64,000 bases of DNA from an uncultured Dehalococcoidia bacterium (GCA_951812535.1 CATOSK010000010.1:85148-149147); one strand, 5' to 3'. Positions 45,182-53,719 are shown, numbered from the stretch's first letter. The notes: generated by a model not told the origin, from the sequence alone. Program-made: numbers and translations.

Positions 45182-45631
45182 ATGCATGTCATATTCCTGC
45201 AGGATGTTCCCAACCAGGCCCACGCCGGCGAGATCAAGCAGGTCGCCGACGGGTACGCCCGGAACTACCTGCTCCCCAAGGCCTTTGCCCAAGTCGCCAC
45301 TCCGGAGATCATGAAGCGGGTGCATAAGATCAAGTCCGCCGGCGATGCCCAGCGCCTCAGGGAAACCGAGGCCATGGAAGAGCTCGCCCAGATGCTGGAC
45401 GGCACGGAAATCGAGCTGATCGCCCGGGTCACGCCCACGGGCCGGTATTACGGGGCGATCTCCAATACCCGCGTTGCCGAATCCCTGACCGAGGCGATCG
45501 ATCGTTCCATTGACCGGCGCATCGTCGAGGTCATCGAGCCCATCCGCGAGCCCGGCGAGTACGACATCACCCTGCGCCTGTCCGCCGACATCACCGCCAC
45601 CATCCGCGTATTGGCCGGAGTTGAAGAGTAG
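45182..45631 (+). CDS. rplI: 50S ribosomal protein L9
   Basis: 149 residues from ATG 45182 behind AGAAGGACTTACC. The L9 signature is clear: MHVIFLQDVPNQAHAGEIKQ and VADGYARNYLLPKAFA, followed by the long connecting helix and the C-terminal domain (SADITATIRVLAG). L9 binds 23S rRNA and influences reading-frame maintenance. The order rplI-dnaB is widely conserved. Confidence 0.97.
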   Translation: MHVIFLQDVPNQAHAGEIKQVADGYARNYLLPKAFAQVATPEIMKRVHKIKSAGDAQRLRETEAMEELAQMLDGTEIELIARVTPTGRYYGAISNTRVAESLTEAIDRSIDRRIVEVIEPIREPGEYDITLRLSADITATIRVLAGVEE

Positions 45632-45636
45632 GGTGA

Positions 45637-47007
45637 ATGTACGCTGAGCAACTCCTTCCCCACGACATCGAGGCGGAGGAGGCGCTGGTCGGAGCGCTGC
45701 TCATCGACGGGGACTCGTTCCTGCGGGTTTCCCACCTCCTCAAGCCGGATGACTTCTACCGGGAACGGAACCGTATCTGTTTCGCCTCCTGCGTTGACCT
45801 GTTTCAGCGCAGCGAGGCCATTGACCAGGTGACGCTGGCCCGGGAACTGGCGCGCACCAATCAGATTGACACCGTCGGCGGGATGGCATATCTCAGTCAC
45901 CTGGTTTCCATAACCCCCACGTCAGCCCACGCCGAACATTACGCCAACCTCATCGCCCGCACGGCCACCATGCGTCGGTTGATAGATGCCGCCGGCCGCA
46001 TCTCGGCGCTGGGTTACGCCGATACCGATGACGTGGAAGCAACCCTCCGCCAGGCTGAGGACACTCTGTTCCGGGTCCGTGGATCCCAAACGGAGAGGGG
46101 GTTTGTTCCGTTGCGCCAGGTCTTTGACGATTACTTGTCCGAGCGCGCCGATCCGCTTTCCGCGGACCTGACCGGGGCCCCGATCCTGACCGGATTCAAC
46201 GACCTCGACGAACTGTTGGGTGGAATGCAGCGGTCGGACATGATCATCCTGGGAGCCCGGCCGGGGCTCGGCAAGAGCACATTGGCCCTGAACGCCTGCA
46301 TTAACGCGGCGGAGAACGGGTATAAATCAGGAATCTTCAGCTTCGAGATGAGCGCTGAGCAATTGGCGCAGCGTATCCTGGCGGCCCATGCCGGGGTCGA
46401 CGGTCACAGGCTGCGGCTGGGGTTGTATTCCGAGCCGGAGGAGCAGCGCATCATCGAGTCCATCGGAACCCTGTCCGAGTTGCCCGTTTACATCGACGAC
46501 ACTCCCTTCCAGGGCATGATGGAAATGCGCAGCAAGGCTCGCCGTCTCTCCCTGGAGCATGGGTTGGACTTGCTCGTTGTTGACTACCTCCAATTGGTGC
46601 AGGGCAGCAACCGGGGCCGGGTCACCGAAAACCGGGTCATGGAAATCAGCGAGATCTCCCGGAACATCAAGGGAATGGCCCGGGACCTCAACGTGCCGAT
46701 TATCACCTGCTCCCAGCTCAGCCGTGTGGTGGAAAACCGGCCCGGCCACCGCCCCCAGCTATCCGACCTCCGCGACAGCGGCAGCATTGAGCAAGACGCG
46801 GACATCGTCCTGTTCATCTACCGGGAGGACGCCTACTACACCGAGGAGGAATGGGACCAGCACTTCCCGGGCCGGCCCTATCCCCGCAACATCGCTGAGA
46901 TAATCCTGTCCAAGCACCGCCACGGCCCCACCGGCAGCATCCGCCTCCGCTTCCGGGACAACCTGGTCCGGTTCGAATCCCTGGTAGCCCGCCAGGGCGA
47001 GTTCTGA
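45637..47007 (+). CDS. dnaB: Replicative DNA helicase DnaB
   Basis: 456 residues. N-terminal helicase-primase-interaction domain (PHDIEAEEALVGALLIDGDS), linker, then the RecA-like motor: Walker A ILGARPGLGKSTLALN, SFEMSAEQLAQRILA, Walker B LLVVDYLQLVQG, and the arginine-finger region RDSGSIEQDADIVLFIYRED. It unwinds DNA ahead of the replication fork as a hexamer. Starts 5 bp after rplI; its TGA overlaps the ATG of the next gene. Confidence 0.98.
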   Translation: MYAEQLLPHDIEAEEALVGALLIDGDSFLRVSHLLKPDDFYRERNRICFASCVDLFQRSEAIDQVTLARELARTNQIDTVGGMAYLSHLVSITPTSAHAEHYANLIARTATMRRLIDAAGRISALGYADTDDVEATLRQAEDTLFRVRGSQTERGFVPLRQVFDDYLSERADPLSADLTGAPILTGFNDLDELLGGMQRSDMIILGARPGLGKSTLALNACINAAENGYKSGIFSFEMSAEQLAQRILAAHAGVDGHRLRLGLYSEPEEQRIIESIGTLSELPVYIDDTPFQGMMEMRSKARRLSLEHGLDLLVVDYLQLVQGSNRGRVTENRVMEISEISRNIKGMARDLNVPIITCSQLSRVVENRPGHRPQLSDLRDSGSIEQDADIVLFIYREDAYYTEEEWDQHFPGRPYPRNIAEIILSKHRHGPTGSIRLRFRDNLVRFESLVARQGEF

Positions 47008-47771
47008 TGACTTCCCCGGGAGATGGCGCCCCGCTGGTGTTGCCCGAGGCGGGATTTCAAGGTTTCCCTCGCCGCGTCCGCGCCACGCCAATTCCCGAAC
47101 CCCTCCTGGGCGTATTGCTGGAAGGCATTGATGATCTCGCCGAGTTGAAGGTGACCCTGCGGGCCTTCTGGTTGGCCGCGCAGAGGAAGGGACCCCTCCC
47201 GGCCGTGCCTCAGGACGAGTTCCTCAACGACCGGGTCCTGGTTGAGGGCCTGAAGGGCCAAGACCGGTCCGCCAGCGATGCCATCCGCCGGGGGCTGGAT
47301 GCGGCCGTCCGTCGGCGGACACTTCTGCGGTTCCAGGACAGCAAGGGCGCCATCCACTACGCCATCAGCACTGAACCCAACCGGCAGGCCATCGGAACTG
47401 GCCAACCGGTACGGGTCCCGCAGGAGCCCGTTGGAAGCGGCCTGCCCTACGAGCCGGTCCACCGGGTCAGACCAAACATATACGCGCTGTACGAAAACAA
47501 CATCGGCACCATGACGCCCATGGTTGCCGAGCAACTGAGGGATGCCGAATCGGAGTATTCCCAGGCCTGGATCCGGGAAGCCTTCGAAATCGCTGCGTCC
47601 CGCAACAAGCGCAGCTGGGGATACATCGCGGCCATCCTGCGAAGCTGGGCCGAGGAAGGGAGGGAAGATGGAAAGTCTAGGCGATATTCTCCGGAGAATA
47701 ACCGAGAGAGATACATTGAGGCACTACGCCGACGGCGCGGTGAGCTTCCCGGAGGCTCCGGACCGGGTTGA
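47007..47771 (+). CDS. DnaD-like primosome protein
   Basis: 254 residues. The N-terminal part is a winged-helix-like domain (LLGVLLEGIDDLAELKVTLRAFWLA, shown in part); the C-terminal part is the DnaD/DnaB_2 domain: NIYALYENNIGTMTPMVAEQ, then WIREAFEIAASRNKRSWGYI and AILRSWAEEG, matching the YxxNxxxx(I/L)-type ending. In Firmicutes DnaD helps load the helicase. The gene overlaps dnaB by one base and the loader gene by 104 bp, an unusually long overlap. Together they form a primosome operon. Confidence 0.88.
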   Translation: MTSPGDGAPLVLPEAGFQGFPRRVRATPIPEPLLGVLLEGIDDLAELKVTLRAFWLAAQRKGPLPAVPQDEFLNDRVLVEGLKGQDRSASDAIRRGLDAAVRRRTLLRFQDSKGAIHYAISTEPNRQAIGTGQPVRVPQEPVGSGLPYEPVHRVRPNIYALYENNIGTMTPMVAEQLRDAESEYSQAWIREAFEIAASRNKRSWGYIAAILRSWAEEGREDGKSRRYSPENNRERYIEALRRRRGELPGGSGPG

Positions 47772-49062
47772 CGTCTGCACCGACTGCAACGGGGCTGGCT
47801 GGGTTGGGCGGGCCGTTCCCGTTGGCCACCCGGACTTCGGACAGGCCTTCCCGTGCCTTTGCCAGGCGAAAAGTGAACCAGCCGCCCGCCTAGCCGCTCT
47901 TCGCCGTTACAGCAATCTGGGCGCCCTCGGACGGATCACTTTCGCAGGCACCCGAATCGAAGGTCCCCTGCCCGATGCCGGCAGCCAGGATCAATTCCAG
48001 CAGGCTATGGCCGCGGCCGTGGGGTTCGCCGAAGACCCGCGGGGATGGCTGGTGTTCACCGGGCCCAGCGGATCCGGGAAAACTCACCTGGCCGTCGCTG
48101 TTACCAACCGCTGTATCGAACTGGGGTCCACCGCTTTCTTCATAGTGGCCGCTGATCTTCTCGACCACCTCCGCGCGACGTACGCCCCGGACAATCCGGT
48201 CACTTACGACGAACTGTTTGATCAGGTGCGGAACGTCCCGCTGCTGGTTGTGGACGACCTGAACACCGCTACCGCTACGCCCTGGGCTCAGGAGAAGCTG
48301 TTCCAGATAGTGAACCACCGTTTCAACGCTCAACTGCCCACCGTCATCACCGTGCGGGGTCCGCTGGAACGGCTGGACGAAGCGCTGCGGACCCGGATTG
48401 AGTCCTCCGACGGGTTTTCCCGCGTAATGCAATTGGGACAGTACAATACGCGCCTCGCCCGCCGGATCGGAGACCTCCCCGCAGACATGCTCCGCAGGAT
48501 GACCTTTGCTGGCTTCGATCAGAGAGGTGCGACGGGTGCGACGTCTGAACAGCAGGGGTTTCTCGCCGATGCCTACCGGAAAGCGGTTGTATTCGCCTCG
48601 TATCCCAACGGCTGGATTCTGTTCAGCGGTCCGCCCGGCACAGGCAAGACCCACCTGTCCGTCGCCATCGCAGGGGAACTGATCCATAAGGGAGAGGCGG
48701 TTTTCTTTGCCTTCGTTCCCGACCTTTTGGACCACCTCCGGACCAGTTTCAGTCCCAACAGTCCCGTCACCTACGATGAACTGTTCGAGCAGATCAAAAC
48801 GGTGCCGGTCCTGATCCTGGACGACTTGGGCGCCGAGAGCAGCACATCCTGGGCCGAGGAGAAGCTGTACCAGATCGTCGTTTACCGTTACGAAAAGACT
48901 CTTCCCACCATCATTACGACGACCTATGGGGTGGAAGAACTGGACAAGTCCAAGCCCAGGCTTGCTTCACGGATCATGGACTCCATGGTTGTCGATGTAA
49001 TCGGCGTAGATGCCCCCGACTACCGGGGCCATCGCCGCGTTGACCCGCCTGTCGGACGCTAG
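47668..49062 (+). CDS. DnaC/DnaI-like helicase loader with two tandem AAA+ domains
   Basis: 464 residues from ATG 47668, behind GAGGGAAG. An N-terminal zinc site (CTDCNGAG, Cys37/Cys40, with CLC at 63-65) is followed by two AAA+ modules. Module 1: Walker A GPSGSGKTHLAVAV (Lys138), Walker B LLVVDDLN. Module 2: Walker A GPPGTGKTHLSVAI (Lys327), Walker B LILDDLGAE. Both share LLDHLR and NPVTYDELF or SPVTYDELF blocks, so this is an internal duplication; single-domain DnaC/DnaI proteins are normally about 250-310 residues. It should load DnaB encoded two genes upstream. The second module keeps the family's RLASRIMDS segment. Confidence 0.88.
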   Translation: MESLGDILRRITERDTLRHYADGAVSFPEAPDRVDVCTDCNGAGWVGRAVPVGHPDFGQAFPCLCQAKSEPAARLAALRRYSNLGALGRITFAGTRIEGPLPDAGSQDQFQQAMAAAVGFAEDPRGWLVFTGPSGSGKTHLAVAVTNRCIELGSTAFFIVAADLLDHLRATYAPDNPVTYDELFDQVRNVPLLVVDDLNTATATPWAQEKLFQIVNHRFNAQLPTVITVRGPLERLDEALRTRIESSDGFSRVMQLGQYNTRLARRIGDLPADMLRRMTFAGFDQRGATGATSEQQGFLADAYRKAVVFASYPNGWILFSGPPGTGKTHLSVAIAGELIHKGEAVFFAFVPDLLDHLRTSFSPNSPVTYDELFEQIKTVPVLILDDLGAESSTSWAEEKLYQIVVYRYEKTLPTIITTTYGVEELDKSKPRLASRIMDSMVVDVIGVDAPDYRGHRRVDPPVGR

Positions 49063-49091
49063 CCGGCCGTCCGGAAAGCCCAAGACAACAG

Positions 49092-49123
49092 GGACCGCCC
49101 GCGGCAACTCTCGCGGGCGGTCC
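49092..49123. terminator. Bidirectional terminator hairpin
   Basis: Perfect 12-bp arms GGACCGCCCGCG and CGCGGGCGGTCC with an 8-base loop, placed between the stops of the convergent loader and Gfo/Idh genes. Confidence 0.8.
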
Positions 49124-49169
49124 TGGAACTGTCCCGTCTCTTGGTCGGGAGGGTTGAGGCGAAAGGTGC

Positions 49170-50207
49170 CTACAAGGGGAGCCCCACGGCCTGGCCGGAT
49201 TGGGCGCTCCGGGTCACCGCTTCGGTGAACTCCATGTAGTGAACGCCGACGCTGAAGGGAGTCCGGGTTATCTGTTCCTGGCCCCGGATGGCGCTGGCGA
49301 ACTCCTCTTCCACCCGCCAGTAGTGACGGCCTTCCTCGGGGTTCGGAATTTCGGAAAGACTGGAGTCGCCCCGCTTGCCCCCATGGACGTTCTGTTGCTG
49401 GTCCACGTACAGAGTCCCTTCACTGCCGTAGATCCAGAACTGGGTTCCGGGGGCGAGGCCGGTGACCGCACTGACCCGGATGTGGGCCTGTCCGCCTGTT
49501 GCCAGCTCGCAGAGGACATCCACGTGGTCGGGTATGGTGACGTTCTGCCAGTTGCCGTCGTCGTCGAGCCGGCGGGGAACGTTGACCTGGGTCATGGCCA
49601 TAACCTTGGTTGCCGGTCCGACCCACCGGATCATGGCCTCGTACATGATGCCCATGTTCATGATGTTGAAACCGCTCAGGGCCCGGTCCTGCCGCCAATG
49701 CATGGGGCCGGCCGTGTCGACGAAGCCGGCCCCCAGGGCCTGCACCTCCACGGCCAGAATATCGCCCACGTACCCTTCCCCGATGAGGTTCATCAGCAGC
49801 CGATCCACCTTGAACGTGGTGGGGGACGGGACGATCTGGGCCACCTGGCCGGGATGGGCCAGGGAGGCGTCCAGCATGGCGCGGGCATCAGCTACACTGG
49901 AGGCCATGCGGGCTTCGCACAGGACGTGCTTGCCCTTTTCCAGGGCCGCCACCGTGAGAGTCCGGTGCATGTAAGGCCAGGTGCCGATGCACACGGCGTT
50001 GATGTCCGGGTCTTCCAGCAGTTCCCGCCAGTTGTCATAAACTCGTGGAATGTTGAAGGCGTCCGCTACCACCTGTCCCGACTGGCGGGACCGGTTGGCG
50101 ACGGCGAGCACTTCCAGCCCGTCGATCTTCTGGAACCCGGGCAGGTGCCGGTCTCTCGTGTTGCGGCCCGCGCCAATAAGCCCTACCCTGACAGCGTCGT
50201 CAGCCAT
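49170..50207 (-). CDS. Gfo/Idh/MocA-family oxidoreductase
   Basis: 345 residues from ATG 50207, behind GAGGAGGACAAGC. The Rossmann domain begins VRVGLIGAGRNTRDRHLPGF and reaches the position of the family's EKP motif, which here reads KHVLCEARMASS, so the catalytic Lys is replaced by Ala. The C-terminal domain (NIMNMGIMYEAMIRWVG, QFWIYGSEGTLYVDQ) is complete. Members oxidise or reduce sugars and cyclitols with NAD(P). Loss of the lysine suggests altered chemistry or a non-catalytic role. Single gene, terminated by the hairpin at 49092-49123. Confidence 0.88.
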   Translation of the reverse strand: MADDAVRVGLIGAGRNTRDRHLPGFQKIDGLEVLAVANRSRQSGQVVADAFNIPRVYDNWRELLEDPDINAVCIGTWPYMHRTLTVAALEKGKHVLCEARMASSVADARAMLDASLAHPGQVAQIVPSPTTFKVDRLLMNLIGEGYVGDILAVEVQALGAGFVDTAGPMHWRQDRALSGFNIMNMGIMYEAMIRWVGPATKVMAMTQVNVPRRLDDDGNWQNVTIPDHVDVLCELATGGQAHIRVSAVTGLAPGTQFWIYGSEGTLYVDQQQNVHGGKRGDSSLSEIPNPEEGRHYWRVEEEFASAIRGQEQITRTPFSVGVHYMEFTEAVTRSAQSGQAVGLPL

Positions 50208-50250
50208 GCTTGTCCTCCTCGCCCTTGATCGGTTTGTCATGGAAATAATG

Positions 50251-50273
50251 GGTGCCGGGTCGGGCCCGGCACC
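50251..50273 (-). promoter_or_regulatory. Hairpin in the leader of the Gfo/Idh gene
   Basis: Nine-base arms GGTGCCGGG and CCCGGCACC with a 5-base loop, 44 bp upstream of the start codon. It could be an attenuator or an operator; there is no strong T-run on the minus strand (CATTATTTCC follows). Confidence 0.4.
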
Positions 50274-50461
50274 GCGCGGCCCCGATTATATGTCACCCAT
50301 TTTCCCTAGTCCAGAAAGGGTTGTTCCAACGCGTTCTTGCAACAGGGGCGATGTCATGCTCCCCCCAACACCCCCTCCAGGAATCCCCAGGGGACGGACC
50401 CCCGTAGAACCGATTTGCTCAAGCAGTTCGTTATAGACCTGGGGCGAGTAGGATTGTCGGC

Positions 50462-50944
50462 ATGAATCCCGCACGTTGGGCCGGCTTCTCAAAGAAACTG
50501 GCCCTCTCTCAACGTTACAAGGTGGACGGTCACAGCATGTTTCCGGCGCTCCGCCATGGGCAGCACGTGGCGGCCAGGCGGTTGGCTCATAACTCTCCGC
50601 AGGTCAACCGCGGAAACCTGGTTGTGTTCAGGCATCCGATCCGTCGGGATACTTTCCACATCAAGAGGGTCGTAGGCCTGCCCGCCGAGACCATTTACCT
50701 GCGGGACGGCTTAACCTTCGTAGACGGGTTGAAGTTGGAGGAGCCGTACTGTTCAGTTTCCGCTATGCTCACGGGGAGAAACCGGGGGGAATGGCTGATG
50801 GATGACGACGAGTATTTTTTGATGGGGGACAACCGCTCGGACAGCGAGGACAGCCGGCTGTATGGGCCAGTAGGTTGTCATCTAATCGTCGGCGTCGTGT
50901 GGTTGCGTTACTGGCCACCCTCGAGATGGACCAGGTTCCGATGA
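50462..50944 (+). CDS. S26-family signal peptidase-like protease without membrane anchor
   Basis: 160 residues. The catalytic dyad is present: Ser25 in KVDGHSMFPALRHG and Lys68 in DTFHIKRVVGLPAET, together with the box E motif YFLMGDNRSDSEDSRLYGPV. Unlike LepB there is no N-terminal membrane helix: the 20 residues before the Ser box (WAGFSKKLALSQRY) are polar. Short soluble relatives include nickel superoxide dismutase maturation proteases, but no sodN is near. Substrate unknown. It is 43 bp before the BrkB gene. Confidence 0.85.
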   Translation: MNPARWAGFSKKLALSQRYKVDGHSMFPALRHGQHVAARRLAHNSPQVNRGNLVVFRHPIRRDTFHIKRVVGLPAETIYLRDGLTFVDGLKLEEPYCSVSAMLTGRNRGEWLMDDDEYFLMGDNRSDSEDSRLYGPVGCHLIVGVVWLRYWPPSRWTRFR

Positions 50945-50986
50945 GCTTGGCAAACTCCCAGGGGCTCTTCGTCCTGGTACAGCGCC

Positions 50987-51949
50987 GTGCTACGGGAGGG
51001 CGGCATTAACCAACAGGTCCTGGGCGTTCTGGCGACCTGGATGGCCCGTTGGCAGGAACGGGCGCGGGGTTTGTTGGCCCAGTCCAATCCAACCGACCGG
51101 CGTTGGCGCCTGCTGGTGTACTCGATCGTCCGGGGACTGTTCACCAACGACATGCCCCATTACGCGGCGGGGGTCGCCTACTACGCCATTTTCTGCATGT
51201 TCCCCCTGGTGCTCGGGTTTCTGGCGATCCTGGGGCTGAGCCTGCAGTCTCAAGACCTGCAGCCAAAGTTCCTTGAGTTCGTATCCCGGAGCATCCCCGG
51301 GTCGTCGGACTTCATTGCGGACAACATCCAGCAGATTGTCAGGTTCCGCAATGCGGTGGGAGTCGGAGCGATAATCGGAATGTTCTGGCTGGGAAGGGCC
51401 GTTTTCGCAGCAGCAGCCCGGGCCATCAACCGGGCGTGGGGAATAACCAAAGACCCGCCCTTCTACTGGCAGTTTCCCCAGCAGATTGGAATGACCATCA
51501 CGCTGGGAAGCCTGCAGATCCTCTCCATGATGGCAACCTCCCTCATCCAGTTGGCCAATAATGAGGCGATCACCCTTTTCGGACGGAGACCATTCCTGGA
51601 GATTGGCGTGGGTTATGTGTCCCTGTATCTGATCCCGTTCTTGTTGACGACAATCACGTTTGCGCTCCTCTACCGGTTCGTGCCCAACCGCCCCATGCGG
51701 TGGGCCTACGTTTGGCCCGGGGTTCTCGCCGCCACTTTCCTTTTTGAACTTTTCAAGTTCCTCTTCGTGGTTTACCTGGAGGGGATCGCCGATTACACCT
51801 TGCTTTACGGTTCAATGGCATCGGTGATCGTGTTCATGTTCTGGGCTTACATGTCTTCCTTCATCCTGTTGGGAGGAGCTCTGGCCTGCAGCCACTATCA
51901 GCGAATCTTCTATCCCGACCACCACGTTCTTGAACACGACATCGCGTAG
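50987..51949 (+). CDS. YihY/BrkB-family inner membrane protein
   Basis: 320 residues, about six membrane segments. The family pattern is visible: YAAGVAYYAIFCMFPLVLG, WLGRAVFAAAARAINRAWG, LLYRFVPNRPMRWAYVWPG and YGSMASVIVFMFWAYMSSF. Formerly mis-called ribonuclease BN; the role is unknown, with transport suggested. GTG 50987 is used, but ATG 51041 is an in-frame alternative. Same strand as the protease gene. Confidence 0.88.
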   Translation: MLREGGINQQVLGVLATWMARWQERARGLLAQSNPTDRRWRLLVYSIVRGLFTNDMPHYAAGVAYYAIFCMFPLVLGFLAILGLSLQSQDLQPKFLEFVSRSIPGSSDFIADNIQQIVRFRNAVGVGAIIGMFWLGRAVFAAAARAINRAWGITKDPPFYWQFPQQIGMTITLGSLQILSMMATSLIQLANNEAITLFGRRPFLEIGVGYVSLYLIPFLLTTITFALLYRFVPNRPMRWAYVWPGVLAATFLFELFKFLFVVYLEGIADYTLLYGSMASVIVFMFWAYMSSFILLGGALACSHYQRIFYPDHHVLEHDIA

Positions 51950-51994
51950 CGGATTGCCCGTAACCGATTGACTGATTCCGTTTCAGGGCGAAGG

Positions 51995-52041
51995 GGGATA
52001 AGAAGAGGGCGGGTGAATCTCACCCGCCCTCTTCTTATCCC
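51995..52041. terminator. 22-bp perfect inverted repeat, bidirectional terminator
   Basis: Arms of 22 bases (beginning GGGATAAGAAGAGGGCGGG) are perfect complements with only 3 loop bases. It sits between the convergent BrkB and small DUF genes. The arms are pure-purine rich on one side, and the ends supply TCTTCTTATCCC in both exits, so it can terminate both strands. Confidence 0.85.
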
Positions 52042-52067
52042 GAGGCGGTCAGGCTCCGGGACCGGCG

Positions 52068-52337
52068 TCACAGCTTCCAGAAGTTACCGACCTGGCAGAT
52101 CATGTCGACCTTGTTGATGGACTCCGCCGGCCAGCCGACCATATTGATCCAGTCCTCGAAGTGGGACTGCTCCACCGCCTCGCACTCGCTGATGAGCCTG
52201 CCGTTTTCCAGGTCCCCGTAGACCTTGACCACTGTCGTCCGGCGGTCGGGCCGCCATTTGCGCACGGCGTCCAGCTTGCTCCGGAAATCTTCCTCGGTGA
52301 TGCCTGGCACGTTGTGGATTGCGATAAATCGGGCCAT
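52068..52337 (-). CDS. Small conserved hypothetical protein
   Basis: 89 residues with a good start (GAGGAAAAACCT then ATG). Single small alpha/beta domain: FIAIHNVPGITEEDFRSKLD, a two-strand region TTVVKVYGDLENGRLISECE and the ending INMVGWPAESINKVDMICQV. The pattern resembles DUF4242-type small ferredoxin-like proteins, but I am not certain. It precedes no obvious partner; next on the strand are the MaoC-type genes 68 bp upstream, so the three may be co-transcribed. Confidence 0.7.
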   Translation of the reverse strand: MARFIAIHNVPGITEEDFRSKLDAVRKWRPDRRTTVVKVYGDLENGRLISECEAVEQSHFEDWINMVGWPAESINKVDMICQVGNFWKL

Positions 52338-52404
52338 AGGTTTTTCCTCGCAGCGGCGGGTTCACTCCGCGAAAGCGGATAGATTACGGCGGGTTGGTGT
52401 CCGG

Positions 52405-52965
52405 TCAGTCGGCGGGGGGAACGAAGGGATACGGTATGGGCGGTCCATTTTTCAGGGGAAGGACAACCGTGGCGGTGCCGGGCATGCTCTCGATACCGTC
52501 CTGGGTTTTCATTCCGATTTCCAGGTTGATGAGGCCCATGCCGCCCTTTTCCTGCTTGCCGGTGACCTGTCCCCACATGATGAGGATGTCCCCTGGCACC
52601 AGCATCGCCCGGTGCTCGAACCGGGCCTTCCAAGGCCAGCCCCCGGGGGAGGTCCAGTCCTTGAGGAACTGGGGCACCACGCTCTGCTTCCATGAACCGT
52701 GGACGAGGATGCTGGGGTTCTTGTCGTGGTTCAACCCGAAGTCCAAATCGTAGTGGATCCGGTGGAAGTTTTCTATGGCCGCGCTCCACCGGAAAAGGTG
52801 GGTGGGGGTGGGCTTGTAGACGTACTTGGGAAGCTCGTCTTCTTCGTCAATGTCCTCGAAGAAGACCTGTTGCTTACCCCGCATCTGGTCTGCGGTTGGA
52901 CGCTCGTTGCGCCGCCAGATTTCTTCCGGCTCCATCTGGAGGAGTTCTTCCAAAGGCGTGGTCAT
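52405..52965 (-). CDS. MaoC-like hydratase, hydratase-2-motif subunit
   Basis: 186 residues. A hot-dog fold carrying the hydratase-2 motif NFHRIHYDLDFGLNHDKNPSI and VHGSWKQSV, with the catalytic Asp and His. It pairs with the upstream gene, which encodes the other hot-dog half, as in two-subunit MaoC hydratases and in the FAS1-like dehydratase plus MaoC arrangement. Such pairs hydrate enoyl-CoA or mesaconyl-type CoA thioesters. GGAAGGTAACGCC precedes the ATG. Confidence 0.87.
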   Translation of the reverse strand: MTTPLEELLQMEPEEIWRRNERPTADQMRGKQQVFFEDIDEEDELPKYVYKPTPTHLFRWSAAIENFHRIHYDLDFGLNHDKNPSILVHGSWKQSVVPQFLKDWTSPGGWPWKARFEHRAMLVPGDILIMWGQVTGKQEKGGMGLINLEIGMKTQDGIESMPGTATVVLPLKNGPPIPYPFVPPAD

Positions 52966-53010
52966 GGCGTTACCTTCCTCAGCAACCTTGCGATCATGGG
53001 ACAGTAATGG

Positions 53011-53562
53011 CTAACGGCGGATAGTAGAGGCGCGGGTGATGCACAGCACCTCGTCGTCCTGGTTCCAGTACCTGGTTTCCCTGGTGATGATCAGGAAAGG
53101 ACGACCGTCGCGACCCACCCGCTCCCGGATGTCGGAGTAACTGTTCTGAAAGAAAACCTTGTCGCCAATGCTGGGATACTGGAAGACTTCCAACTCGTTG
53201 CCGGCGTTAAGGACCCGCAACAGGTTGGTGGGCACTGGAGGAAGCTCACCCGGGCGCTTGACGTTCCCGATCCCGTCCGATTCAGGGTTCTCCTCGAAGG
53301 CGCGGGTTATGGCGTCCTCCTGATCGGGAGGAATCCGGCTGCTCAAGTAGCTGACCATGATGGGTGGCGTGGTGATTTCGCCGTAACGCGAGCCCTTCGC
53401 GTACTCTTCGTCCCAGTACATCGGGTCGGGGTCCATCACGGCCTGGGTGAACCGGCGCAGATATTCGGCGTCCACCACTCCCCATGACTCAACCACATCG
53501 CCGGCGACGCCGATCATGGCCTTGACTTCGGGGGTGAGAGCGGACTCGGTTTGCTGGGTCAT
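53011..53562 (-). CDS. MaoC-like N-terminal (FAS1-like dehydratase) subunit
   Basis: 183 residues. A hot-dog domain of the FAS1-like dehydratase type: RRFTQAVMDPDPMYWDEEYA, RYGEITTPPIMVSYLSS, LNAGNELEVFQYPSIGDKV. It lacks the complete HxxP-type hydratase motif, consistent with a structural or substrate-binding partner for the gene 45 bp downstream. Together they resemble enoyl-CoA or mesaconyl-CoA hydratases of Chloroflexota. Ribosome site GAGAGGAGCCA. The native CoA ester is unknown. Confidence 0.85.
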   Translation of the reverse strand: MTQQTESALTPEVKAMIGVAGDVVESWGVVDAEYLRRFTQAVMDPDPMYWDEEYAKGSRYGEITTPPIMVSYLSSRIPPDQEDAITRAFEENPESDGIGNVKRPGELPPVPTNLLRVLNAGNELEVFQYPSIGDKVFFQNSYSDIRERVGRDGRPFLIITRETRYWNQDDEVLCITRASTIRR

Positions 53563-53719
53563 ACTTGGCTCCTCTCAGGGGAGTCTAGGTGGGGTCAGAC
53601 TATCGCAGAGGCCATTCCGAGTCAATACTAACGATCCGCAAACCCGGGCCCGGGGTCATGGCGCTTAGCCCCCCGCCAAAAGGTACCGAGGAAGGGGGCC
53701 GGATGTTCCCCGGATGCTT

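Noticed and set aside
52100..52789. Long minus-strand frame across the small DUF gene and the MaoC gene
   Set aside because: It is out of frame with both recognisable proteins and has Arg/Pro/Gly-rich shadow composition.
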